DNA of 64,000 bases from Methylibium sp035762065. GTDB lineage: Bacteria > Pseudomonadota > Gammaproteobacteria > Burkholderiales > Burkholderiaceae_C. Made by a program: the position numbers and the translations under genes. The stretch lies in contig NZ_DASTPW010000043.1 of NCBI RefSeq assembly GCF_035762065.1, forward strand, positions 124,001 through 188,000. Direction: 5' to 3'. The notes under the pieces were generated by a model. The model was not told the DNA's origin. It did no database searches and saw nothing but the letters and a program-made list of their open reading frames with translations. How positions within the stretch are numbered: position 1 is the first letter of the stretch; the number at the start of each line of letters is the position of its first letter. Below, one piece after another: positions 9,058 to 17,954 of the stretch.

Positions 9058-10149
9058 ATGAGCCTCACCGAAAGCCTCGTCACCGACGCGATCAAGACCG
9101 TCGTCGATCCCCACACCGGCCGCGATTTCGTCACCGGCCGGCAGGTCCGGAACCTCAAGCTGGAGGGCGGCGACGTGAGCTTCGACGTCGAGCTCGGCTA
9201 CCCTGCCAAGAGCCAGCTTCCGGCGCTGCGCAAGCGCCTGATCGCCGCGGTGCGCACGCTGGCGGGCGTCGAGAACGTCAGCGTCAACCTGAGCAGCAAG
9301 GTGATCGCGCACGCGGCGCAACGCGGCGTCGCGCTGCTGCCGCGTGTGAAGAACATCGTCGCGGTCGCGTCGGGCAAGGGCGGCGTCGGCAAGAGCACCA
9401 CCGCGGTCAACCTCGCGCTCGCGCTGGCGGCCGAAGGCGCGTCGGTCGGCGTGCTCGACGCCGACATCTACGGCCCCAGCCAGCCGATGATGCTGGGCAT
9501 CGAGGGCCGGCCCGAAAGCGCCGACGGCCAGACGATGGAGCCGCTGGAGAACTACGGCCTGCAGGTCATGTCGATCGGTTTCATGATCGAGCCCGACAAC
9601 CCGATGGTCTGGCGCGGCCCGATGGCCACGCAGGCGCTCGAGCAGATGCTCAAGCAGACCAACTGGCGCGACCTCGACTACCTGATCGTCGACATGCCGC
9701 CCGGCACCGGCGACATCCAGCTCACGCTGAGCCAGCGCGTGCCGATCACCGGCGCGGTCATCGTCACGACGCCGCAGGACATCGCGCTGCTCGACGCGAA
9801 GAAGGGCTTGAAGATGTTCGAGAAGGTCGGCGTGCCGATCCTCGGCATCGTCGAGAACATGGCGGTGCACGTGTGCCCGAACTGCGGTCACGTCGAGCAC
9901 ATCTTCGGCGCCGACGGAGGCAAGCGCATGGCCGAGCAGTACGGCGTCGATCACCTCGGCGCGCTGCCCTTGAACCTGTCGATCCGCGAGCAGGCCGACG
10001 CCGGCCGGCCCACCGTGGTGAGCGAGCCCGACGGCGAGATCGCCGGGATCTACAAAGCCGTCGCGCGCCGCGTCGCGGTGAAGATCGCCGAGAAGGCCAA
10101 GGACTACTCGGCCAAGTTCCCGACGATCACGATTTCGAAGAACACCTGA
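9058..10149 (+). CDS. apbC: Iron-sulfur cluster carrier protein ApbC/Mrp
   Basis: A P-loop ATPase that carries [4Fe-4S] clusters to apoproteins (ApbC/Mrp/NBP35 family). 363 residues. An N-terminal MIP18-like domain (about 1-95, LVTDAIKTVVDPHTGRD) is followed by the deviant Walker A GKGGVGKST at about 106-114. DADIYGPSQP, the Walker B-like YLIVDMPPGTGD and the cluster-binding CPNC pair in VHVCPNCGHVEHIFG follow. The ATG at 9058 fits the family N-terminus better than the in-frame TTG four codons earlier. It lies at the head of the formate dehydrogenase maturation genes, which encode several Fe-S proteins, so a role in loading them is plausible. Confidence 0.94.
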   Translation: MSLTESLVTDAIKTVVDPHTGRDFVTGRQVRNLKLEGGDVSFDVELGYPAKSQLPALRKRLIAAVRTLAGVENVSVNLSSKVIAHAAQRGVALLPRVKNIVAVASGKGGVGKSTTAVNLALALAAEGASVGVLDADIYGPSQPMMLGIEGRPESADGQTMEPLENYGLQVMSIGFMIEPDNPMVWRGPMATQALEQMLKQTNWRDLDYLIVDMPPGTGDIQLTLSQRVPITGAVIVTTPQDIALLDAKKGLKMFEKVGVPILGIVENMAVHVCPNCGHVEHIFGADGGKRMAEQYGVDHLGALPLNLSIREQADAGRPTVVSEPDGEIAGIYKAVARRVAVKIAEKAKDYSAKFPTITISKNT

Positions 10150-10151
10150 TC

Positions 10152-10649
10152 GTGAACGCTCGGCCGTCGATCGCGCTGGCGGTGGTGATGCAGCGGATCG
10201 CCCAGCCCAACCGCTGGGAGGACTGGCAGCACAAGGTCGTCGAGGTCACGCGCGACGAAGGCGCCTACGGCAGCGAGCCGCGCAAGCTGCACGACGACGG
10301 GCGCTGCTCGCAGTGGCTGCACCCGGGCTTCACGCTCGAGCTGTTCGCCGACGAATGCAAGGGCTACTTCCTCAACCTCACCTCGGGCCGGCCGACCTGG
10401 TTCGTGCCCTGGCGGCTCGACGAGGGCGATGCATCGATCGCGCGGCCGCAGCAGGTGAGCGTCTCCTACATCGAGGCCGACCGCTGGATGTCGGCCGACG
10501 AGCGCGTGGACAGCCTGCCGCTGCCCGACGAAGTCTGCGAATGGCTGCGCGTGTTCACCAACGCGAACTTCAAGCCCGACGAGACGCGCCGGGTGCGTGC
10601 GCACTCCTTCCTCAGCCCCGAGGAACGCGACAAGCTGGTGCGGCCATGA
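10152..10649 (+). CDS. DUF3305 domain protein, formate dehydrogenase-associated
   Basis: 165 residues matching the DUF3305 family (SIALAVVMQRIAQPNRWEDW near the N-terminus, then CSQWLHPGFTLELF and YFLNLTSGRPTWFVPWR). It has no membrane segment or cofactor motif. In Betaproteobacteria this gene regularly precedes DUF3306 and the large 4Fe-4S protein in respiratory formate dehydrogenase clusters, so a maturation or regulatory role is inferred; the biochemical function is unknown. The start is a GTG two bases after the apbC stop, because no ATG precedes the conserved SIALAVV. Its stop overlaps the next ATG (ATGA), which indicates coupled translation. Confidence 0.85.
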   Translation: MNARPSIALAVVMQRIAQPNRWEDWQHKVVEVTRDEGAYGSEPRKLHDDGRCSQWLHPGFTLELFADECKGYFLNLTSGRPTWFVPWRLDEGDASIARPQQVSVSYIEADRWMSADERVDSLPLPDEVCEWLRVFTNANFKPDETRRVRAHSFLSPEERDKLVRP

Positions 10650-11230
10650 GCGATCGGCCCGACGGTTTCCTCGCGCGCTGGTCGCGGCGCAAGGCCGACA
10701 TGAAGGCGGGCCGCGAGGCCCTGCCGGAACGGCTCGCGCCGGCGGTCGCGCCTGCGCCACCCGTGCACGCCGAGCTCGTCGAAGCGCCGCCGGCCGCCGC
10801 CCCCGCGCAAGCCGGCCCCGAGGCGCCGCCTTCGCCGCCCGCGCCGACGCTCGACGACGTCGCCGCGCTCGGCAAGGACTCCGACTACACCCGCTTCGTC
10901 GCCCCCGACGTGGACGCGAAGGTGAAGAACGCCGCGGTGAAGAAGCTGTTCGCCAGCGACCCGCACTTCAACGTGATGGACGGGCTCGACATCTACATCG
11001 ACGACTACAACAAGAGCGAGCCGCTGCCGCGTTCGATGCTGCGCCAGCTCGCGAGCGCGCGCGCGCTCGGCCTCCTCGACGACGAGCTCGAAGAGCAACC
11101 CAAGCCGGAATCAACGACAAGCCATGAGCCAGACGCTGATCTGCAACTGCAACCGGACGATGCCGCTGGACGCGGCGGCGCTGGGCAGCTCGACGATCCA
11201 CCAGACCCTGTGCCGCCGCGAGGCGCCTGA
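10646..11230 (+). CDS. DUF3306 domain protein, formate dehydrogenase-associated
   Basis: 194 residues beginning MSDRPDGFLARWSRRKADMK, the conserved DUF3306 head. An Ala/Pro-rich linker (about 30-70) leads to the conserved core DYTRFVAPDVDAKVKNAAVKKLFASDPHFNVMDGLDIYIDDY and LPRSMLRQLASA. Function is unknown; the family is restricted to formate dehydrogenase neighbourhoods. The reading frame continues 107 bases into the next gene in a different frame, so the last 35 or so residues (Pro/Asp-rich) may be an uncoupled tail. Its start shares ATGA with the DUF3305 gene. Confidence 0.85.
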   Translation: MSDRPDGFLARWSRRKADMKAGREALPERLAPAVAPAPPVHAELVEAPPAAAPAQAGPEAPPSPPAPTLDDVAALGKDSDYTRFVAPDVDAKVKNAAVKKLFASDPHFNVMDGLDIYIDDYNKSEPLPRSMLRQLASARALGLLDDELEEQPKPESTTSHEPDADLQLQPDDAAGRGGAGQLDDPPDPVPPRGA

Positions 11231-13283
11231 GTTCCAGCGCGCCGCGAAGTCGGGCGAGGACCTCGTCGTCGCCTGCACCCAGGAGCGCCGGCTGTTCCTG
11301 GAGCTCGCCGAGCAGACCGCCGGCGCGCCGGGCCTGGCCGAGCGGCCGATCCGCTTCGTCGACATCCGCGAGACCGGCGGCTGGTCGAAGGACGCCAAGC
11401 AGGCGATGCCGAAGATCGCCGCCTTGCTCGCGGCGGCGCAGTTGCCGCAGCCGGAGCCGGTCGCCATCGTCACCTACCGCAGCGGCGGGCGCTGCCTGGT
11501 GGTGGGCGCGCCCGAGGCGGCGGAGCGTGCCGCGGCGCTGCTCGGGCCGGGCTTGCACGCGAGCCTGCTGGTCGAAGGCCGCGGTCGGCTCGATCAGCGC
11601 CGCGAGCGCCCCGCGCATGCCGGCCGGCTCGTGCGACTGGTCGGCTGGCTCGGCGCCTTCGAGGCGACGTGGAGCGCCGGCAACCCGATCGACCTCGACC
11701 TCTGCACCCGCTGCAACGCCTGCATCGACGTCTGCCCTGAAGGCGCGATCGACTTCTCGTACCAGATCGACCTCGACCGTTGCCGCGGCCACCGCGAATG
11801 CCTGCGCGTCTGCGAAGCGGCCGGCGCGATCGACTTCCAGCGCCCGGCGCATGAGACGACCGAGCGCTTCGACCTGGTTCTCGACCTGCGCGCCGAGCCG
11901 GCCTTCACCCAGCACGCGCCGCCGCAGGGCTATTTCCACGCGCCCGACGAGCGCGCGCTGTTCGACGCGGTGCTCGCGCTGCGCGATCTCGTCGGCGAGT
12001 TCGACAAGCCGAGGTTCTTTCACTACAAGCCCAAGCTCTGCGCGCACAGCCGCAACGAGCAGATCGGCTGCACCGCCTGCATCGACGTCTGCTCGGCGCG
12101 CGCGATCCGCAGCGAGGCCTCGCTGAAGGGCCGCGCGATCGGCGGGCCGCGGCGCAGCGGCGCGACCCCGGCCACGCCGCAGGCCGGCGGCCTGGGCGGC
12201 GGCATCGCGGTCGAGCCCTATTTGTGCGTCGGCTGCGGCGCCTGCACCACGGTGTGCCCGAGCGGCGCACTGGCCTACGCGACGCCGAACACCGTCGACC
12301 ACGGCAAGGCGCTGCGCACGCTGCTCGGGAGCTTTGCTGCGGCCGGTGGCCGCGACGCGGCGCTGTTGCTGCACGGCGAGCAGGGCGGCGCCCGGCTCAT
12401 CGAAGCGCTGGGCCGCGCGGCGCGCACCGATGCCGCGGTGCACGGCGTGCCGGCGCGCGTGATCCCGCAGCCGGTGTGGCACGTCGCGAGCGTCGGCATC
12501 GACCTGTGGCTGGCGGCGATCGCGATGGGCGCGAGCCAGGTCCTCGTGCTTGCCACCAACGAGGAGGCGCCCGGGTACCGCCAGGCGCTGCGCGAGCAGA
12601 TGGCGGTGGCGCAGGCGGTGCTGAGCGGCCTGGGCTATGCCGGCGTGCACCTGCGGCTGATCGAGGCGACCGACGTGGCCGCGCTCGACGCGGCGCTGCG
12701 CCTGCCGCCGGCGCAGACGGTTCCGCGCGCCGCGACGATCTCGACGCAGGCCGACAAGCGCTCGACGCTCGAACTCACGCTCGATCACCTGCTCGCGCAA
12801 GCGCCCGCGGCTGCGCCGGAGGCGATCGAGCTGCCCGCCGCCGGCGCGCCCTTCGGCACGCTGCTCGTGGACACCGACAAGTGCACGCTGTGCCTCGCCT
12901 GCGTGGGCGCCTGCCCCGAGAGCGCGCTGGCCGACAACCCGGACGCGCCGCAGCTGCGCTTCGTCGAGAAGAACTGCGTGCAGTGCGGGCTGTGCGCGCG
13001 CACCTGCCCGGAGGACGCGATCCGCCTCGCACCGAGGCTGTGGCTCGCCGACGGCGGCAAGGCGCGCAAGCAGCTGCGCGTGCTCGCCGAGGCCAAGCCC
13101 TACGGCTGCATCCGCTGCGGCAAGCCCTTCGGCACGCTGAAGGCGATCGAATCGATGATCGAAAAGCTCGCCGGCCATTCGATGTTCCAGGGCGCCGCCG
13201 CCGAGCGCCTGAAGATGTGCAGCGACTGCCGCGTCATCGACATGCACACGAACCCGAACGAAGTGCGGATCACCGACCTGTGA
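11124..13283 (+). CDS. Multi-[4Fe-4S] ferredoxin-type protein of the formate dehydrogenase cluster
   Basis: 719 residues, beginning MSQTLICNCNRTMPLD. At least four [4Fe-4S] ferredoxin motifs are visible: CTRCNACIDVCPEGAI near 195, a CGACTTVCPSGAL motif near 370, CTLCLACVGACPESAL near 588 and CVQCGLCARTCPEDAI near 620. Further cysteine pairs occur near 230, 315 and 660. A central region (about 400-500) resembles the CoB-CoM heterodisulfide-reductase/hydrogenase subunit (HdrA/MvhD-like) fold. It probably moves electrons during cofactor or cluster insertion into formate dehydrogenase; the exact reaction is not established. The ATG lies inside the tail of the DUF3306 frame. The TorD-like gene follows after 7 bases. 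Confidence 0.85.
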   Translation: MSQTLICNCNRTMPLDAAALGSSTIHQTLCRREAPEFQRAAKSGEDLVVACTQERRLFLELAEQTAGAPGLAERPIRFVDIRETGGWSKDAKQAMPKIAALLAAAQLPQPEPVAIVTYRSGGRCLVVGAPEAAERAAALLGPGLHASLLVEGRGRLDQRRERPAHAGRLVRLVGWLGAFEATWSAGNPIDLDLCTRCNACIDVCPEGAIDFSYQIDLDRCRGHRECLRVCEAAGAIDFQRPAHETTERFDLVLDLRAEPAFTQHAPPQGYFHAPDERALFDAVLALRDLVGEFDKPRFFHYKPKLCAHSRNEQIGCTACIDVCSARAIRSEASLKGRAIGGPRRSGATPATPQAGGLGGGIAVEPYLCVGCGACTTVCPSGALAYATPNTVDHGKALRTLLGSFAAAGGRDAALLLHGEQGGARLIEALGRAARTDAAVHGVPARVIPQPVWHVASVGIDLWLAAIAMGASQVLVLATNEEAPGYRQALREQMAVAQAVLSGLGYAGVHLRLIEATDVAALDAALRLPPAQTVPRAATISTQADKRSTLELTLDHLLAQAPAAAPEAIELPAAGAPFGTLLVDTDKCTLCLACVGACPESALADNPDAPQLRFVEKNCVQCGLCARTCPEDAIRLAPRLWLADGGKARKQLRVLAEAKPYGCIRCGKPFGTLKAIESMIEKLAGHSMFQGAAAERLKMCSDCRVIDMHTNPNEVRITDL

Positions 13284-13290
13284 GGAGCCG

Positions 13291-13932
13291 ATGAGCGAGG
13301 CCGCCGCCAACGTGAAGCTGATCGACCGCGACGAAGGCGAGGAGCTGCAGCGCGCCGAGCTGTACGGCCTGCTCGCGCGGCTGTGGATCGCGCCGCCCGA
13401 CGCCGAGCTGCTGGCGCGCTTCGCGGTCGCGGTGACCGAAGCGCCGCAGCCCGGCGGCTTTCTCGAAGCGCCCTGGCAGGCGCTGGTCGCGGCGATGCGT
13501 GCGAGCAGCGTCGAGGCGGCGGCGGCGGAGCACGACACGCTGTTCAGCGGCGTCGGCAAGCCCGACATCTTCCTGCTCGGCTCCTTCCACCTCGCGGGTG
13601 CGCTCAACGAGAAACCGCTGGTCGCGCTGCGCGAGGACCTCGCCGCGCTCGGCCTCGCTCGCGATGCGCAGGCGGCCGACCGCGGCCTCACCGAGGACCA
13701 CGTCGCCTTCCTGTTCGAGGTGATGCGCTACCTGATCGCCGGCGACGACCTCGCGGTGTGCAACCTCGAACGGCAGCGCCAGCTGTTCCGTACGCACCTG
13801 CAGCCCTGGGTCGGCACGGCGCTCGCCGATGCGGTCGAGCAGCATCCGCGCGCGAAGCTCTATGCGGCGCTCGCCGGCTTCACCCGCGCCTTCATGCAGG
13901 TGGAGACGCAGGGCTTCGACATGATCGAGTGA
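13291..13932 (+). CDS. TorD-like molybdoenzyme chaperone
   Basis: 213-residue all-helical cytoplasmic protein of the TorD/DmsD/NarJ chaperone family. These chaperones bind the Tat leader of a molybdoenzyme and hold it for cofactor insertion. Family features are RAELYGLLARLWIAPPDAELL at the N-terminus, then EHDTLFSGVGKPDIFLLGSFHLAG, the diagnostic EDHVAFLFEVMRYLI, and the terminal FMQVETQGFDMIE. The likely client is the Tat-exported formate dehydrogenase alpha subunit encoded 4 kb downstream. The ATG follows a GAGGAG Shine-Dalgarno at 7 bases. It converges with selA, whose stop lies 57 bases beyond. Confidence 0.9.
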   Translation: MSEAAANVKLIDRDEGEELQRAELYGLLARLWIAPPDAELLARFAVAVTEAPQPGGFLEAPWQALVAAMRASSVEAAAAEHDTLFSGVGKPDIFLLGSFHLAGALNEKPLVALREDLAALGLARDAQAADRGLTEDHVAFLFEVMRYLIAGDDLAVCNLERQRQLFRTHLQPWVGTALADAVEQHPRAKLYAALAGFTRAFMQVETQGFDMIE

Positions 13933-13989
13933 GCCGCGGGTTCCTGATCGCGCGGCGCCGAGCGCTTCGCCTCGCGCCGGGCTCGTCGG

Positions 13990-15381
13990 TCAGGTCGGGC
14001 CGAGCGCAGCCAACTGCCCGATGAGCGCCGCCTCGTCGCGGGCTTCGAGGCAGCGCAGATCCAGCCGCAGCGCGCCGTCCTCGATGCGCGCGATCACCGG
14101 TACCGGCAGCGCGCGCAGCGCGGCGGCGACGCGATCCGGGAAGCTGCCGGCGCGCTTGGCGCCGGCGGGCGCGGCGATCGACAGGCAGGCGCTTGGCAGC
14201 CGATCGACCGGCAGCGAGCCGCTGCCGATCTGGCTCTTGCAGGCGAGCACCTGCACCGTCGCGCGGTCGCCGAAGGCGCGCGCGAAGGCGGGCGCGAGCC
14301 GCTCGGCCTGGGCCTGGATCTGCGCCTGCGGCCGCGTCAGCAGCCGCAGCGCCGGCAGCCGCTCCGCGAGCCGGTCGGGGTCGCGGTAGAGCTTGAGCAC
14401 CGCTTCGAGCGCGGCGAGCGTCATCTTGTCGAGCCGCAGCGCGCGCTTGAGCGGGTGCTTGCGGATCTTCGCGAGCAGCGCCTTGTCGCCGACGATCAGC
14501 CCGGCCTGCGGCCCGCCCAGCAGCTTGTCGCCGCTGAACGTGACGACGTCGACGCCGGCGGCGATCGACGCCTGCGGCGTCGGCTCGGCCGGCAGGCCCC
14601 AGCGCGTCATGTCCACCAGCGAGCCGCTGCCGAGGTCCTCGACCATCGGCAGGCCGCGCGACCGGCACAGCGCGGCCAGCCCGTCGAGCGGCGCGCTGGC
14701 GGTGAAGCCTTCGATCGCGTAGTTGCTCGCGTGCACCTTCATCACGAGGCCGGTCCGCGGGCCGATCGCGGCCTCGAAGTCGCGCAGGTGGGTGCGGTTG
14801 GTGGTGCCGACCTCGACCAGCTTGGCGTTCGCCCTGCGCATGATGTCGGGGATGCGAAAGGCGCCGCCGATCTCGATCAGCTCGCCGCGCGAGACCAGCA
14901 CCTCGCGGCGATCGGCCAGCGCCGCCAGCACCAGCAGCACCGCGGCGGCGTTGTTGTTCACCGCGGTCGCGGCCGGCGCGCCGGTCAGTTCGCGCAGCAG
15001 GCCTTCGATGGCGTCGTCGCGTTCGCCGCGCACGCCGCGGGCGAGGTCGTATTCGAGGTTGCCCGGCGAGCGCATCAGCGCCGCGACCGCCTCGATCGCC
15101 TCCTCGGGCAGCGGCGCGCGGCCGAGGTTCGTGTGCAGCACCGTGCCGGTCAGGTTGAACACCGGCCGCAGGTGTGGCGTGGCGCGGGCGGCGAGCACCG
15201 CGTCGCAGCGCTGCTCGAAGGCGGCGATGTCGAAGGGCTTCGACGGATCGGCGCGCCATGCATCGAGCAGGCCGCGCGCGGCGGCGGTCACTTCCGTGCG
15301 GCCGTGCACGTCGATCGACGCGCGCAGCCGAGGCGAGTCGAGCAGCTTGTCGAGCGAGGGTGGCCGTGCTGCGTGTTCCAT
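13990..15381 (-). CDS. selA: L-seryl-tRNA(Sec) selenium transferase
   Basis: SelA converts Ser-tRNA(Sec) to Sec-tRNA(Sec) using selenophosphate and PLP, as a large ring-shaped homodecamer. The protein has 463 residues, the standard length. The N-terminal tRNA-binding region (LDKLLDSPRL) is followed by NLTGTVLHTNLGRAPLPEEA. VNNNAAAVLLVL, the ELIEIGGAFRIPDIM segment and the PLP lysine in TFSGDKLLGGPQAG follow. All key residues appear intact, so the selenium pathway should be active rather than relict. It is transcribed leftwards, last in the order selB - tRNA(Sec) - selA. About 125 bases holding a palindromic repeat separate it from the tRNA. The tRNA it must modify carries anticodon GCA. Confidence 0.96.
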   Translation of the reverse strand: MEHAARPPSLDKLLDSPRLRASIDVHGRTEVTAAARGLLDAWRADPSKPFDIAAFEQRCDAVLAARATPHLRPVFNLTGTVLHTNLGRAPLPEEAIEAVAALMRSPGNLEYDLARGVRGERDDAIEGLLRELTGAPAATAVNNNAAAVLLVLAALADRREVLVSRGELIEIGGAFRIPDIMRRANAKLVEVGTTNRTHLRDFEAAIGPRTGLVMKVHASNYAIEGFTASAPLDGLAALCRSRGLPMVEDLGSGSLVDMTRWGLPAEPTPQASIAAGVDVVTFSGDKLLGGPQAGLIVGDKALLAKIRKHPLKRALRLDKMTLAALEAVLKLYRDPDRLAERLPALRLLTRPQAQIQAQAERLAPAFARAFGDRATVQVLACKSQIGSGSLPVDRLPSACLSIAAPAGAKRAGSFPDRVAAALRALPVPVIARIEDGALRLDLRCLEARDEAALIGQLAALGPT

Positions 15382-15418
15382 GCGAGATGACCTATGGAGG
15401 AGTGCGGCTTAACCGGGC

Positions 15419-15499
15419 GGCCGCCGCGGATCCGGCTTCGGCGGGCCGCCAGCGGCACCCCTTGAGGGAGAGCGGCGAAGCCGCAACGGGGGCGGGTCC
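15419..15499. repeat. GC-rich palindromic repeat element, copy A
   Basis: An intergenic element of about 80 bases between the tRNA(Sec) gene and selA. It holds the blocks GATCCGGCTTCGGCGG, a near-palindrome CCCCTTGAGGG, AGCGGCGAAGCCGCAACG and GGGGCGGGTCC. The same blocks in the same order recur at 63298-63379, with differences mainly in the central palindrome. It has the look of a REP/MITE-like short element common between genes in Burkholderiales. No coding capacity. It could fold into RNA hairpins between tRNA and selA and affect processing or read-through. Confidence 0.7.
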
Positions 15500-15505
15500 A
15501 TCAGC

Positions 15506-15602
15506 TGGCGGAAGAGGGTGGGAGTCGAACCCACCTGGGACCGCGAGGCAGCCCCACCCGGTTTTGCAGACCGGACGCCCCACCGGGGGACGTTCCTCCT
15601 CC
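15506..15602 (-). tRNA. selC: tRNA(Sec) with cysteine anticodon GCA
   Basis: 97 nt including an encoded CCA. Reading the minus strand, there is an 8-bp acceptor stem (GGAGGAGG with CCTCTTCC, one G-U pair) and a two-base AA joint. A 6-bp D stem (CGTCCC/GGGGCG) follows, then a 5-bp anticodon stem (CCGGT/ACCGG) with loop CTGCAAA. A variable arm of about 23 nt (GGGGCTGC/GCGGTCCC pairing) and a 5-bp T stem with loop TTCGACT come next, then G73 and CCA. The 8+5 acceptor/T arrangement, 6-bp D stem and long variable arm are those of bacterial tRNA(Sec), not tRNA(Cys). The anticodon (15565-15567) is GCA, which pairs with UGC/UGU instead of UGA. The gene starts 5 bases after the selB stop. Confidence 0.95.
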
Positions 15603-15606
15603 TTGT

Positions 15607-17541
<1,935 letters not shown>

Positions 17542-17716
17542 TGCCGTCCTGCCTCGTCGCTGTGCGAGGCATGTTAGCCACGCGCCTCGGGCTCCCCGGC
17601 GCGGGTGCATGTCTAGGGACAAACAGGGATTGCGACGGCAGGGGCTTATGCATGCAATTAACGAGTGAGGTCGCGCGGTTCGCGCCTCCACGTCGCAGCA
17701 CCCGATGGAGTACCCG
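17542..17716. promoter_or_regulatory. Divergent promoter region, selB / formate dehydrogenase operon
   Basis: About 175 bases between the leftward selB operon and the rightward fdh operon, so promoters for both must lie here or nearby. Visible elements are an inverted repeat at 17551-17570 (GCCTCG...CGAGGC) just ahead of the selB Shine-Dalgarno, and a less GC-rich stretch around 17620-17670 containing the palindrome TGCATGCA (17649-17656). I could not assign a sigma factor or a regulator site. Confidence 0.5.
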
Positions 17717-17932
17717 ATGCGTGACACGAACAAGCCGTCCTCCGGGCGGCGCGCTGTGCTGGCGGGCGCCGGCGTCGCCGGAGTCCTGGGTGCGGCCGCG
17801 GCCGTGATGCCGGGCGCGAAGCAAGGCGACGCGGCGCAGGCCGCGGCGGCCACCGCGCCCCAGCGCGATGCCGCCCCCGGCTACCGCCTCACCGAACACG
17901 TCCAGAGCTACTACCGGACCGCCAGGGTCTGA
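17717..17932 (+). CDS. Formate dehydrogenase region Tat-target small protein
   Basis: 71 residues starting MRDTNKPSSGRRAVLAGAG. A twin-arginine and a hydrophobic stretch form a Tat-type leader. An Ala-rich spacer and the conserved ending GYRLTEHVQSYYRTARV follow. It matches the small Tat-target family found directly upstream of respiratory formate dehydrogenase alpha genes; the role is unknown, possibly assembly or export. The ATG at 17717 has GGAG six bases upstream and is preferred over an in-frame ATG at 17705. It is the first gene of the operon, 22 bases before the alpha subunit. Confidence 0.85.
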   Translation: MRDTNKPSSGRRAVLAGAGVAGVLGAAAAVMPGAKQGDAAQAAAATAPQRDAAPGYRLTEHVQSYYRTARV

Positions 17933-17954
17933 CTCACACGCGAGGAGCAGCGCC

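Noticed and set aside
10968..13691. Long minus-strand frame of about 900 codons opposite the 4Fe-4S and TorD-like genes.
   Set aside because: Composition is that of an antisense shadow; the plus-strand proteins have clear Fe-S and chaperone motifs.
15506..15602. Calling this gene an ordinary tRNA(Cys) because of the GCA anticodon.
   Set aside because: Length 97, 8-bp acceptor stem, 6-bp D stem and long variable arm do not fit tRNA(Cys) (about 74 nt). It lies between selB and selA.
17551..17570. Inverted repeat before selB as a selenium-responsive operator.
   Set aside because: Only six pairs in GC-rich DNA and no known motif; noted within the promoter region but not claimed as a site.
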